NCBI RefSeq assembly: GCF_003837805.1
Contig: NZ_RQIT01000005.1
Span: 186,001-250,000, forward strand
Length of the DNA stretch: 64,000 nucleotides
Direction: 5' to 3'
From: Bradyrhizobium sp. RP6
GTDB taxonomy: Bacteria > Pseudomonadota > Alphaproteobacteria > Rhizobiales > Xanthobacteraceae
The translations under genes and the position numbers were made by a program. Below are positions 16,658-25,947 of this stretch, piece after piece (the first letter of the stretch is position 1; every line of letters begins with the position of its first letter). The notes under the pieces are model-generated. The model was not told the origin of the DNA, searched no databases, and saw only the letters and a list, made by a program, of their open reading frames with translations.

Positions 16658-17731
16658 ATGCGCACCCATTCGATCGCAGCCATCCCCGCCGACGGCATCG
16701 GCCCTGAGGTGATCTCGGCCGGTGTCCGTGTGCTGGAGGCGCTGGCCAAACGCAGCGGCGACCTTGCCTTCAACGTCAAGACGTTCGACTGGGGCTCCGA
16801 CTATTACAAGAAGCACGGCGTGATGATGCCGACGGACGGTCTCAGCGAGCTGAAGAAGTTCGACGCGATCTATTTCGGCGCGGTCGGTGCCCCTGACGTG
16901 CCCGACCACATCACGCTCTGGGGCCTGCGGCTGCCGATCTGCCAGGGCTTTGACCAATACGCCAATGTGCGGCCGACAAAGATCCTGCCGGGCGTGGCCT
17001 CGCCGCTGCGCAATGTCGGCGTCGGTGATCTCGACTGGGTGATCGTGCGCGAGAACTCGGAAGGCGAATATGCCGGCATGGGCGGCCGCGCCCACAGGGG
17101 CCTGCCGGAGGAGGTCGGCACGGAAGTGGCGGTTTTCACCCGCGTCGGCGTGACGCGGATCATGCGCTACGCGTTCCAGCTTGCGCAGTCGCGTCCGCGC
17201 AAGCTGCTGACGGTCGTGACCAAGTCGAACGCGCAGCGCCATGGCATGGTGATGTGGGACGAGATCGCGGCGGAGGTTGCCGGTGAATTCCCCGACGTCA
17301 GCTGGGACAAGATGCTGGTCGACGCCATGACCGTGCGCATGACGCTGCATCCAAGGAGCCTCGACACCATCGTGGCGACCAATCTTCACGCCGACATCCT
17401 CTCCGATCTCGCCGGTGCGCTGGCTGGAAGCCTCGGCGTTGCGCCGACCGGCAACATCGATCCGCAACGCCGCTTCCCCTCGATGTTCGAGCCGATCCAC
17501 GGCTCGGCCTTCGACATCACCGGCAAGGGCATCGCCAACCCGGTCGCGACGTTCTGGACAGGCGTTCAGATGCTCGAGCATCTCGGCGAGAAGGATGCCG
17601 CCTCGAGGCTGATGGCCGCCGTCGAGCGCGTCTGCGCGGCCGGCGTGCTGACGCCGGATGTCGGCGGCAAAGCCACCACCAAGGAAGTGACCGATGCCGT
17701 GATCGACGCGATCAACGGGTCGAATGTCTGA
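16658..17731 (+). CDS. Isocitrate/isopropylmalate-family dehydrogenase, tartrate dehydrogenase-like
   Basis: A 357-residue beta-decarboxylating dehydrogenase that uses NAD and a divalent metal. The start has PADGIGPEV (10-18), the middle RENSEGEYAGMGGR with the conserved Arg-Glu-Asn-Ser-Glu-Gly-Glu-Tyr motif, and NLHADILSDLAGAL (about 242-255) with the metal-binding Asp residues. The EPIHGSAFDITGKG end is typical. The SEGEYAGMGG form is seen in tartrate dehydrogenase/decarboxylases rather than LeuB. GACGGAG precedes the ATG at 16658. It is divergent from nadX, with 154 bases between them. Confidence 0.88.
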   Translation: MRTHSIAAIPADGIGPEVISAGVRVLEALAKRSGDLAFNVKTFDWGSDYYKKHGVMMPTDGLSELKKFDAIYFGAVGAPDVPDHITLWGLRLPICQGFDQYANVRPTKILPGVASPLRNVGVGDLDWVIVRENSEGEYAGMGGRAHRGLPEEVGTEVAVFTRVGVTRIMRYAFQLAQSRPRKLLTVVTKSNAQRHGMVMWDEIAAEVAGEFPDVSWDKMLVDAMTVRMTLHPRSLDTIVATNLHADILSDLAGALAGSLGVAPTGNIDPQRRFPSMFEPIHGSAFDITGKGIANPVATFWTGVQMLEHLGEKDAASRLMAAVERVCAAGVLTPDVGGKATTKEVTDAVIDAINGSNV

Positions 17732-17796
17732 TCACTGCTCTGCGTGTTATGGGCCGGGCTTGTTCCGGCCATCCACGATCTTTCGTGCGGGATGTT

Positions 17797-18732
17797 TTAT
17801 TTTCGTCCACCCGCGGCCGGCGGTGGCACTGCCATCGCAGCCGTAGGCTCAGGCGGCGTCAGGTGACGCGGGACGATGATGGTCTGACCCGGCGTGAGCT
17901 GCGCGTTCTCCGGCAATGAATTGCTCTGCGCGAGCGTCCACAGCGGCACGCGATTGGCTGCGGCGATGCTCTCCATGGTGTCGCCCCGGCGCACCGGCAC
18001 CCGCACGCCGCTGTCCCACAATTCGACCAGCGTGTCCGCCGGCACGAGATAGCGCAGCGGCACGGCATCAGCCTGGGTTTGCGGCGGGATGCGCGGGAGC
18101 TGCGTCACCATCTCGACGATCTGGCGGTGGATGTCGTCGGACTTCTCGATGTTGATGTGGCTGACGCGCGAGTTTTCCTTCAGGTCGTAGCTCGCATAAT
18201 GGCCGCGAAAGCCGGGCACGGCCACGACGTCGCCGCCGCCGAGCACGCTGTCGGACAGGAAGATGTTGATGAAGCGCTCGACGTTGAGCGGCACGTCGCC
18301 GGTCGCATGCGCCGGGTCGATGGCGATGACGAGGCTGATCGGAATGTTCTCCTTGGCCGCCATCTCGGAGATGACGATCGAGCACAGGCCGCCCATGGAG
18401 TGGCCGATCAGCACGATCGGCGCCGGCGATTCCTTGTAGCTGGAGATGGCGCGATCGCCGATCCACCGGCAGATGGTGAATTCGTAGACGTTGGCCGAGA
18501 AGCCAGCCTTCGTTAGCTTCTCTTCGAGCCGATCCATGCCGGTCGAGAAAATGGGACCCATGGCGCCGCGGAACAGGTAGATTTTTGGCGGCGGCAATGG
18601 CTCGAACGGCGGCGGCGTGGCGGGCGCGGCCGCGTTGGTCTTGGACTTGGCTGGTGTGGCAGCGGCCGTGCCGGTGCCGAAGGCGAGCAGCGCAACCGCT
18701 GCCAGCACGAGGAGCCGCCTCAAATCAATCAT
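17797..18732 (-). CDS. Secreted lipase-like alpha/beta hydrolase with C-terminal LysM
   Basis: A 311-residue exported protein. A signal peptide of about 25 residues precedes a Pro-rich linker. The hydrolase domain starts near residue 50 (PKIYLFRGAMG) and has the nucleophile elbow GHSMGG. The C-terminal part (from about residue 240) is a LysM domain, RRGDTMESIAAANRVPLWTL to LTPGQTIIVP, which binds peptidoglycan glycan. The protein may be held at the cell wall. A paralogue without LysM lies at 20571-21293. The start at 18732 gives a clean signal peptide; an ATG ten codons upstream is possible. Confidence 0.8.
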   Translation of the reverse strand: MIDLRRLLVLAAVALLAFGTGTAAATPAKSKTNAAAPATPPPFEPLPPPKIYLFRGAMGPIFSTGMDRLEEKLTKAGFSANVYEFTICRWIGDRAISSYKESPAPIVLIGHSMGGLCSIVISEMAAKENIPISLVIAIDPAHATGDVPLNVERFINIFLSDSVLGGGDVVAVPGFRGHYASYDLKENSRVSHINIEKSDDIHRQIVEMVTQLPRIPPQTQADAVPLRYLVPADTLVELWDSGVRVPVRRGDTMESIAAANRVPLWTLAQSNSLPENAQLTPGQTIIVPRHLTPPEPTAAMAVPPPAAGGRK

Positions 18733-18884
18733 CAGTCCAGCAGTCCCACCCGTGAGAGGCAAAGGCCTTCCTTACCCCGCTTAGTGACGCCCGATTTGGT
18801 GGATTTTGGGGCGCGGGAACTGGAACGCGACGCACCGCCGCTCGTAAGTCCCTGTGACCTGCCGGGTGGGCCGCTTCCGACCCA

Positions 18885-19499
18885 TCACCGCCTGCTTTTG
18901 AGCCGGCTGCGATGCGCGGCCTGCTTGGCACGGTTGCCGCAGACCGCCATGACGCACCATCGACGCGCGCGCCTGTGGGTGTGGTCGGCGAACAGCATCG
19001 TGCAGTTATGGCCCTCGCACCCCTTCACGTGGGAGAAGTCCTCCTCGCAGACGAATTTGGCCAGTGCTTCACCGACCGGCAGCAGCAGGGATTCCGGCGA
19101 TCGCCAGCGCCGCATCGCTTGCAGGGAAAGACCTTCCTCACCGTGGCGAGGCACGATTTGCAGGAAGGCCTCATCGCGCGCCAGGAGGCTATTCAAGGGG
19201 CCAAGCTCGCGCAGCGCCTTCGCAGTCAGCGGCCGGCCCGCATGCTCCAGAACAAATCCCCTGAACCACTCGCGCAAGGCGCGCGCCTGATCTGCGACCT
19301 TGTCCATTTCGCCCGGCTTCGCGCCCGCCCGCAATGCGTGCAGCTCATCCGCCGGCACCAGCTTCGCCTGCTCCAGCCAGTCGATCAGGCCATCGCCATC
19401 GTCGATCCAGTCGACGGGGATATCGACCGGTGTCGCCACCGAGTTGAGGAAATCGAGGCCGAGCGAGTCGGCAATGAACATGGCGGGCGGGCGGTTCAT
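18885..19499 (-). CDS. CGNR zinc-finger transcriptional regulator (ABATE domain)
   Basis: A 204-residue protein with an N-terminal alpha-helical ABATE-like domain (DSLGLDFLNSVAT at the start) and a C-terminal CGNR zinc finger: CEGHNCTMLF, then RRWCVMAVCGNRAKQAAHR, giving four Cys for zinc with the His/Arg-rich DNA-binding segment. These proteins are predicted stress-responsive regulators. The start at 19499 is preferred because AAGGA sits eight bases upstream; an ATG seven codons earlier (19520) lacks a ribosome site. The gene is divergent from the hydrolase at 19626, and the region between holds operator-like sites, so it is probably the local and self regulator. Confidence 0.85.
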   Translation of the reverse strand: MNRPPAMFIADSLGLDFLNSVATPVDIPVDWIDDGDGLIDWLEQAKLVPADELHALRAGAKPGEMDKVADQARALREWFRGFVLEHAGRPLTAKALRELGPLNSLLARDEAFLQIVPRHGEEGLSLQAMRRWRSPESLLLPVGEALAKFVCEEDFSHVKGCEGHNCTMLFADHTHRRARRWCVMAVCGNRAKQAAHRSRLKSRR

Positions 19500-19536
19500 G
19501 CGCGGGTCCTTGGCCTTCATAAAAAGCCACGCCTAG

Positions 19537-19607
19537 GTAACCTGTGAAATGGCAGTTGACAAGTTACGAAAGGGATGTAACCTGAAATTAGGCTTTTAAC
19601 AGGTTAC
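19537..19607. promoter_or_regulatory. Tandem operator-like blocks, GTAAC-N21-GTTAC twice
   Basis: Two 31-base imperfect inverted repeats, 19537-19567 and 19577-19607, have exactly the same layout: GTAAC, 21 bases, GTTAC. Both begin GTAACCTG and both end CA(A/G)GTTAC. They are separated by nine bases. A TTGACA hexamer at 19556-19561 lies inside the first block, so a bound regulator could block transcription of the hydrolase. The blocks lie between the divergent CGNR regulator and alpha/beta hydrolase genes. Confidence 0.75.
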
Positions 19608-19625
19608 AAAAGATTGGAGACGGCG

Positions 19626-20477
19626 ATGGCCCCGACCACCTACCGCACCGCAGACGTCGATGGCTTCAAGGTGTTGTATCGCGAGGCCGGCCCCCGAGGG
19701 GCGCCGAAGCTCCTGCTGCTGCACGGCTTCCCGAGCGCCGGTCACATGTTCCGCGACCTGATCCCGCTGCTTGCCGACAAATTCCACATCGTCGCGCCCG
19801 ACCTTCCCGGCTTCGGCCAGTCCGACATGCCCCCGCGCGAAAGCTTCCGCTACACCTTCGACAATGTCGCGCAGGTGATCGAGCGCTTCACCGAGGTCAT
19901 CGGCTTCGATCGCTTCGCCGTCTACGTCTTCGACTATGGCGCGCCGACCGGCTTCCGACTTGCGCTGCGTCACCCCGAACGGATCACCGCGATCATCTCG
20001 CAGAACGGCAACGCCTATGAGGACGGCCTCAGCGACGGCTGGACTCCCATCAAGGCCTATTGGCAGGATCCCTCGCCCGCCAACCGCGAAGCGTTGCGCG
20101 CCTTCCTCACGCCGGAAGCGACGCGCTGGCAGTACACGCATGGCGTCTCCGACCCAGCGACCGTGTCGCCGGATGGCCAGAACCTCGACAATTTCTATCT
20201 GGCGCGGCCGGGCTCGGACGACGTGCAGCTAGACCTGTTCGGCGACTACAAGAGCAACGTCGCGCTCTATCCCGCCTTTCAGGACTATTTTCGCACGCAC
20301 AAGCCGCCGTTTCTGGCGGTCTGGGGCAAGAACGACCCGTTCTTCATCCCGCCCGGCGCCGAGGCGTTCAAGCGCGACAATCCCAATGCCGTGGTGCAGT
20401 TCTTCGACACCGGCCATTTCGCGCTGGAGACGCATGCGAAGGAGATCGCAGAGAGCATTCGCTCGTTCTTGAGGTAA
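19626..20477 (+). CDS. Alpha/beta hydrolase with Asp nucleophile (haloalkane dehalogenase / epoxide hydrolase-like)
   Basis: A 283-residue cytoplasmic hydrolase. The oxyanion region LLLHGFPSAGHMF is at 31-42, DLPGFGQSD follows, and the nucleophile elbow reads VFDYGAP with Asp103 in place of the usual Ser. That residue choice is typical of haloalkane dehalogenases, fluoroacetate dehalogenases and epoxide hydrolases. The catalytic His is in DTGHFALE near residue 265. GGAG lies six bases ahead of the ATG at 19626, favouring it over the TTG at 19614. It is divergent from a CGNR regulator with operator-like repeats between. The substrate is not determinable by eye. Confidence 0.87.
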   Translation: MAPTTYRTADVDGFKVLYREAGPRGAPKLLLLHGFPSAGHMFRDLIPLLADKFHIVAPDLPGFGQSDMPPRESFRYTFDNVAQVIERFTEVIGFDRFAVYVFDYGAPTGFRLALRHPERITAIISQNGNAYEDGLSDGWTPIKAYWQDPSPANREALRAFLTPEATRWQYTHGVSDPATVSPDGQNLDNFYLARPGSDDVQLDLFGDYKSNVALYPAFQDYFRTHKPPFLAVWGKNDPFFIPPGAEAFKRDNPNAVVQFFDTGHFALETHAKEIAESIRSFLR

Positions 20478-20481
20478 TGAT

Positions 20482-20563
20482 GGGAGTGCGCAACGATGCG
20501 CTCCCGATCTCCGCGCTCATCGGCCATGGCCGAAAGATGGACCCGCGACCTGTCGGTCGCGGG
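20482..20563. terminator. Two hairpins between convergent genes
   Basis: Hairpin 1 is GGGAG-T-GCGC (20482-20491) with GCGCTCCC (20498-20505), one bulged base. Hairpin 2 is perfect: CCCGCGACC (20542-20550), TGTC loop, GGTCGCGGG (20555-20563). They sit between the hydrolase stop (20477) and the stop of the convergent lipase-like gene (20571), and can act as terminators in both directions. Confidence 0.65.
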
Positions 20564-20570
20564 ACGGAGC

Positions 20571-21293
20571 TCAGTTCCTCGCGGGAGCGGTTGCCGCCGC
20601 CGAGCGTGCCTGTCGCGGCGTGCGGGGTTCGGCGACGGGCGCTGCCGGTACGCGCGAGCGCATGATCGCAGCGTCGATCTCGGCAATGACGCGACGCTGG
20701 ATTGCCTCGTTCTTGTCGATCGAGATGTGGCCGACGCCGGTGCCGCGGACGTCGACATTGTCAAGCTTGCCGCGAAAACCCGCTGCGGCCCGCACCGGCT
20801 CGCCGGGACCATCGCCGATATAGATGTTGATGTAACGCTCCGCGCCGGTCGAGAGCTTGGTCTTGAACACGGAATCGAGGCCGATCGCGAGCTTCACGGG
20901 CACGCCGAGCTGATTGAGCTTGGCGATCATGTCCGGCAGCGCGGTCGCGCCGGAGGAATGGCCGACCAGGATGATGGTCTTGAGCCGGCCGGCCCTGTAG
21001 GCGGCCGCCGCTTCATCGGCGAGCGAGGACCAGGACACGAAGTTGGCGACGGTCACCGGGATGCCCTGTGCCTGGAGCCGGGCGCCGATCGTATCGAGCC
21101 CGAGCGAGAAGATGTTGAGCACGCCACGAAGCAGGTAGACATGCGTGGTTGCCACAGCGGCTGTCTGGCTCGGCGCGGCCTTGGCGGTGGTCGGGCTGAT
21201 GGCAACAGCTGACAGCAGGAGCAGGCCCATCGCCCACACACGCAGGGTGGACAATTGGCGGGCGCCGGCGGTGTGACGGCCGTTCGGTCTCAT
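20571..21293 (-). CDS. Secreted lipase-like alpha/beta hydrolase, paralogue of the LysM protein
   Basis: A 240-residue exported protein with a signal peptide (about 1-37, ending AKAAP). The domain starts HVYLLRGVLNIFSLGLD, close to KIYLFRGAMGPIFSTGMD of the protein at 17797-18732, and has the nucleophile elbow GHSSGA. Other shared stretches are RYINI(Y/F) and G(H/V)(I/H)(S/N)I near the C-terminus, including AAGFRGK versus VPGFRGH. There is no LysM domain. The ATG at 21293 is chosen because it gives a signal peptide; longer in-frame starts do not. The substrate is unknown. Confidence 0.8.
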   Translation of the reverse strand: MRPNGRHTAGARQLSTLRVWAMGLLLLSAVAISPTTAKAAPSQTAAVATTHVYLLRGVLNIFSLGLDTIGARLQAQGIPVTVANFVSWSSLADEAAAAYRAGRLKTIILVGHSSGATALPDMIAKLNQLGVPVKLAIGLDSVFKTKLSTGAERYINIYIGDGPGEPVRAAAGFRGKLDNVDVRGTGVGHISIDKNEAIQRRVIAEIDAAIMRSRVPAAPVAEPRTPRQARSAAATAPARN

Positions 21294-21573
21294 CGATTTT
21301 TTCCCTGGAGACAATACGCTTGGCGATTGGCCGGAATCGTAGCCACGGCCCGCTTGCAGACGCAACAAAGAGCCGCGTGAGCGACAATCTTCGCAGCAAG
21401 CCGTGGCCATCGCGCAACACTTGCCCGGAACATGCCATTGAACGGCCTGTTTTGAGACCAATTTTCTCCGGGGAATTGCGGGCCAACAACAGCGTTCCTA
21501 TTTCAGGGCTCCGCCGACCCGCCTTTCCGAGTGGGTCCGGCGTTCCCCTTCCCTCCCCAGCCCGCCGGCCATC

Positions 21574-22493
<920 letters not shown>

Positions 22494-22497
<4 letters not shown>

Positions 22498-23255
22498 ACC
22501 ATCGCGCCATTCGCGCCATTTATCTGTTCGAGATGGCGCGCACCTGGCGCACGTTGCTGCAAAGCATCGTTTCGCCCGTGGTGTCGACTTCGCTCTATTT
22601 CGTGGTGTTCGGCGCCGCGATCGGCTCACGCATCAGCCAGGTCGAGGGCGTCAGCTACGGCACTTTCATCGTGCCGGGCCTGATCATGCTCTCGGTGCTG
22701 ACCCAGAGCATCGCCAACGCCTCCTTCGGCATCTACTTCCCGAAATTCACCGGCACGATCTACGAGATCCTGTCGGCGCCGATCTCCTATTTCGAGATCG
22801 TGCTCGGCTATGTCGGCGCCGCCGCGACCAAGTCGATCATTCTGGGTCTCATTATCCTGGCGACGGCCGGCCTGTTCGTGCCGCTGCACATCCAGCATCC
22901 GGTCTGGATGCTGGCCTTCCTGGTGTTGACGGCTGTGACGTTCAGCCTGTTCGGTTTCATCATCGGCATCTGGGCCGACGGCTTCGAAAAGCTGCAGATG
23001 ATCCCGATGCTGGTGGTGACGCCGCTGACGTTCCTCGGCGGCAGCTTCTATTCCATCGACATGCTGCCGCCCACCTGGCGCACGGTCGCGCTGCTCAACC
23101 CGGTGGTCTACCTGATCTCCGGCTTCCGCTGGAGCTTCTACGAGATCGCAGACGTCAGCATATCCGTCAGCATCGGCATGACGCTGGCGTTCCTGGTGAT
23201 CTGCCTGGCCGTGATCTGGTGGATTTTCAGGACGGGGTACCGGCTGAAGAATTGA
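22494..23255 (+). CDS. ABC-2 type exporter permease
   Basis: A 253-residue inner-membrane protein with six hydrophobic segments (about 21-41, 58-76, 100-126, 136-158, 166-186 and 226-246). It resembles YadH-type ABC-2 permeases, with the conserved [15 protein letters not shown] near residue 180 and [12 protein letters not shown] after it. It forms the membrane pore for the ATPase encoded directly upstream, with a four-base ATGA overlap. A half-copy of a family B palindrome follows the stop codon. Confidence 0.9.
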
Positions 23256-23258
23256 GCT

Positions 23259-23293
23259 GTCATCCGGGGCGAGCGCAGCGCCCCCGGAACGAC
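23259..23293. repeat. Short family B palindrome / terminator-like hairpin
   Basis: A GC-rich stem TCCGGGG-CG pairing with CGCCCCCGGA (about 23263-23288, one bulge), flanked by GTCAT and ACGAC. It looks like a half unit of the family B repeats at 28344, 47566 and 50360. It lies between the convergent permease gene and the small Gly-rich protein gene. Confidence 0.55.
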
Positions 23294-23303
23294 GGCGTTG
23301 CAC

Positions 23304-23630
23304 TTACCGATAGCAATGGAAGCGGTGATAGCGGTCGTAATATCCGCGACAGCGGTGACGGTAATGGCGGTGGGGAATGCCGAGCACGCCTTCGACTGCA
23401 CCGACGGCCCCACCAACGCCGGCGCCGACGACGCCGCCGACTGCGCCGCCCACGGGCCCGCCGATGCGGTTGCCTTCATAGGAGCCCTCCTGCGCACCGC
23501 GCACGATGCCCTGGGCATGACTGGCCTGCGGCAGCGCCAACAACGCCAGCAAGATTGCGGCGGCGGCGAACAGCAGGCGGACGGGCAGACTGGCCGGCAA
23601 TGGCGCGGCGGCGAGACGGGCTTTGTTCAT
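23304..23630 (-). CDS. Small exported glycine-zipper protein
   Basis: A 108-residue protein with a long signal peptide (about 1-40, ending SHAQG). The mature region carries a Gly/Val glycine-zipper run (GGPVGGAVGGVVGAGVGGAV) that can insert in or line a membrane, and a His/Tyr/Arg-rich end with four His. The ATG at 23630 is chosen over an upstream extension because it gives the signal peptide. It faces the L,D-transpeptidase gene across 317 bases. Small envelope-stress lipoprotein-like proteins of this type are common in Bradyrhizobium relatives; no specific function can be given. Confidence 0.7.
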   Translation of the reverse strand: MNKARLAAAPLPASLPVRLLFAAAAILLALLALPQASHAQGIVRGAQEGSYEGNRIGGPVGGAVGGVVGAGVGGAVGAVEGVLGIPHRHYRHRCRGYYDRYHRFHCYR

Positions 23631-23947
23631 TTTCGGACCGCAGGGGAAGGAAAGAGGTAAACGGCGCCGGACGCGCCGAATGTCGAGACAGCCCATCACC
23701 AACGCGCCGCGCGGCGGAATGGTTGCGCCTTTGTGACGAATTGTCGGCGTTGTGAACGCGCCTCCGCTCGCGAAAATGTCAGCGCTCCTGCGCGTGGCGC
23801 GGCGCAAAGTGGCCTTGCTTACATCAGGCATCGCGTTAACGATTGGCTGGCAGCTCGCTGGAACGAAAGCCGGATTGCAGGCATATTGCACGCCGGGGAC
23901 GGAGAGCCGCGGCGCCTAGCGTGAACAGGCCGGAGGCCGAGATTGAT
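23631..23947. other. Divergent intergenic region, no gene seen
   Basis: A 317-base region between the leftward glycine-zipper gene and the rightward L,D-transpeptidase gene, presumed to hold both promoters. No repeat with clear arms and no coding frame stood out. CCGGAGG at about 23931-23937 is a possible ribosome site for the gene at 23948, though at longer than usual spacing. Confidence 0.4.
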
Positions 23948-24742
23948 ATGTCTTTCCAGATGCGTTCGTTTTTCATCGCTTTCGCCTCATCGCTGCTTTT
24001 GAGCGCGGGCGCCGCGCAGGCCAAGGTCGAAATCACCGTCGACAAGGACAATCAGCAGATGACCGTCGCCGTCGACGGCGTCGCGCGCTATCACTGGCCG
24101 GTGTCGACCGGCATCCCCTCGCGCGAGACGCCGAACGGCGCGTTCCGCGCCTTCCGCATGGAAGAGGATCACTACTCCAAGGAATTCGACGACGCGCCGA
24201 TGCCGCACGCGATCTTCTTCACCAAGGTCGGGCACGCCATCCACGGCACGGACTCGGTCGGCCGGCTCGGCTCGCCCGCGTCACACGGCTGCGTGCGGCT
24301 GTCGCGCCAGAATGCCTCGACGCTCTATGCGCTGGTTCAGCAGCAGGGCGTGCTCAACACGACGGTGACGCTGACCGGCTCGGCGCAGGTGGCGCTGGCC
24401 CGCAATCCGCGTGGCCGCAACCCCAATGCGGTGGCCAGGGCAGCGCAGCCGGCCGAAGAGCAATACGCAACCGCGGGCGATCCCGTGAACCTGGCGCCGC
24501 CGGCGCAGCCCGCGCGCCGCTACATGCCGCAGGACGACAACTACATTTACCCGGCCGACGGCAGCGACACCGGCGCGCGCTATCCCGCGCCACGCTCGGC
24601 CACTCGCCCGCTCTATGACACGCAGGCCTATCAGCAGCAGCAGCGGCCCTATTACGACCAGGGCTACGGCCAGCAGGGCTACTACTATCAGCCGCAGCCG
24701 CGGCAGTATTACCAGCCGCGCGGCTATTACTATCAGAACTGA
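23948..24742 (+). CDS. L,D-transpeptidase (YkuD domain)
   Basis: A 264-residue exported enzyme with a signal peptide of about 22 residues (ending AQA/KVE). The YkuD domain runs to about residue 150 with the catalytic motif SHGCVRL at 112-118; Cys115 is the nucleophile and the upstream HAIHGTDSVG holds the catalytic His. It can form 3-3 cross-links in peptidoglycan or attach proteins to it. The C-terminal third is Tyr/Gln/Pro-rich, with repeated YYQP and QQG units, probably disordered. It is followed 38 bases later by the glycerophosphodiesterase gene. Confidence 0.92.
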   Translation: MSFQMRSFFIAFASSLLLSAGAAQAKVEITVDKDNQQMTVAVDGVARYHWPVSTGIPSRETPNGAFRAFRMEEDHYSKEFDDAPMPHAIFFTKVGHAIHGTDSVGRLGSPASHGCVRLSRQNASTLYALVQQQGVLNTTVTLTGSAQVALARNPRGRNPNAVARAAQPAEEQYATAGDPVNLAPPAQPARRYMPQDDNYIYPADGSDTGARYPAPRSATRPLYDTQAYQQQQRPYYDQGYGQQGYYYQPQPRQYYQPRGYYYQN

Positions 24743-24780
24743 CGCGGTCGCCATCAACCGCCCTCGCCGGCCGAGGCACC

Positions 24781-25776
24781 ATGAAGCCACGTGGCACGAC
24801 CATTCCGATCGTGCTCTGCGTTCTGATGGCGGGACAGGCCATGGGGGCGGATCTGACCTTCGATCTCGAGCCGCATCGCCGCGGGCGGGCGCTGCTGCCG
24901 GAAAACACCCTGCCCGCCTTCGCCAATGCGCTGTCGATGGGTGTGGACACGCTAGAGCTCGACGTCGGTGTCACCGCCGACGGCGAAGTCATTCTGTCGC
25001 ATGAGCGCGGGCTCAACCCCGATCTCGCCCGCGGCCCCGATGAGGCCTACATCACTCCGCCCGGCACGGCTTTCGTAAGACTGCGGCTCGACGAGGTCAG
25101 GACCTATGACGTCGGCCAGATCCGGCCGGACAGTGCCTACGCAAAGCAATTCCCCGACCAGCGTGCCGTGCCGGGGACACGCATTCCCACCTTGCGCGAG
25201 CTGTTCGCGCTGGTGCGCAAGTCCGGCAACACGCATGTGCGCTTCAACATCGAGACCAAGATCGATCCTAACCGTCCGGATGAAACGCTTGATCCGCAAG
25301 GTTTCGTCGCGAAGCTGCTCGGGGCGATCGAGACCGAAGGCTTCTCCGACCGCGTGATGATCCAGTCGTTCGACTGGCGAACTCTGCTTCTCGTCCAGCA
25401 GCAGGCACCGAAGATTCCGACCGTGTACCTGACGCTCCAGCGCGGCTCGGGCCAGACGGTGGCACGCGACAAAGCGACGAACTGGACGGCGGGTTTCAGC
25501 CCGGCCGATCACGGCGGCTCGCTGCCACGGACGATCAAGGCTGCGGGCGGCGCGATCTGGTCGCCTTATTTCGGCGATGTGACCGCGTCACTGGTCACCG
25601 AGGCTCATGAGCTCGGATTGCGCGTCGTGGTCTGGACGGTCAACAAGCCCGAAGACATGACGCGCATGATCGAGCTCGGCGTCGACGGGATCATCTCGGA
25701 CAGGCCGGACCTGCTGCGGCAGATCGCCGGCGGGAAGGGGATCGCGCTGCCGGCGGGCACGCCGGTAGCGCCGTAG
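24781..25776 (+). CDS. Exported glycerophosphodiester phosphodiesterase
   Basis: A 331-residue GDPD-family enzyme with a signal peptide (about 1-23), expected to hydrolyse glycerophosphodiesters to glycerol-3-phosphate and an alcohol in the periplasm. Family residues: His32 in EPHRRGR, PENTLPAF at 40-47, ELD(V) at 59-61 with the metal-binding Glu and Asp, and His74 in ILSHE. LGLRVVVWTVNKPEDM and LGVDGIISDRPDLL complete the barrel. The usual HRGG is HRRGR here. Weak coupling to the upstream transpeptidase gene is possible. Confidence 0.9.
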   Translation: MKPRGTTIPIVLCVLMAGQAMGADLTFDLEPHRRGRALLPENTLPAFANALSMGVDTLELDVGVTADGEVILSHERGLNPDLARGPDEAYITPPGTAFVRLRLDEVRTYDVGQIRPDSAYAKQFPDQRAVPGTRIPTLRELFALVRKSGNTHVRFNIETKIDPNRPDETLDPQGFVAKLLGAIETEGFSDRVMIQSFDWRTLLLVQQQAPKIPTVYLTLQRGSGQTVARDKATNWTAGFSPADHGGSLPRTIKAAGGAIWSPYFGDVTASLVTEAHELGLRVVVWTVNKPEDMTRMIELGVDGIISDRPDLLRQIAGGKGIALPAGTPVAP

Positions 25777-25783
25777 GACTGGT

Positions 25784-25928
25784 CTCGTGTCCCGGACGCG
25801 GCGCGGCATGAAATGACGCGACGCAGAGCCGGGACCCAAAATTGTGGACCCCTGCTCTGCAGCGCACCGCTGAACTGGACGATGCTTCGCATCGCCGGGG
25901 AAGCGCTGCGCAGCGTCCGGGGCATGAG
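25784..25928. repeat. Intergenic palindromic repeat, family A, copy 2
   Basis: Ends CTCGTGTCCCGGACGCGG and GCGTCCGGGGCATGAG, with inner ACGCAGAGCCGGGACCC. It fills the space between the convergent glycerophosphodiesterase gene and the membrane spermidine-synthase-like gene, so it may terminate both. Confidence 0.85.
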
Positions 25929-25947
25929 ACCATTCGTGGCGCGAAGC

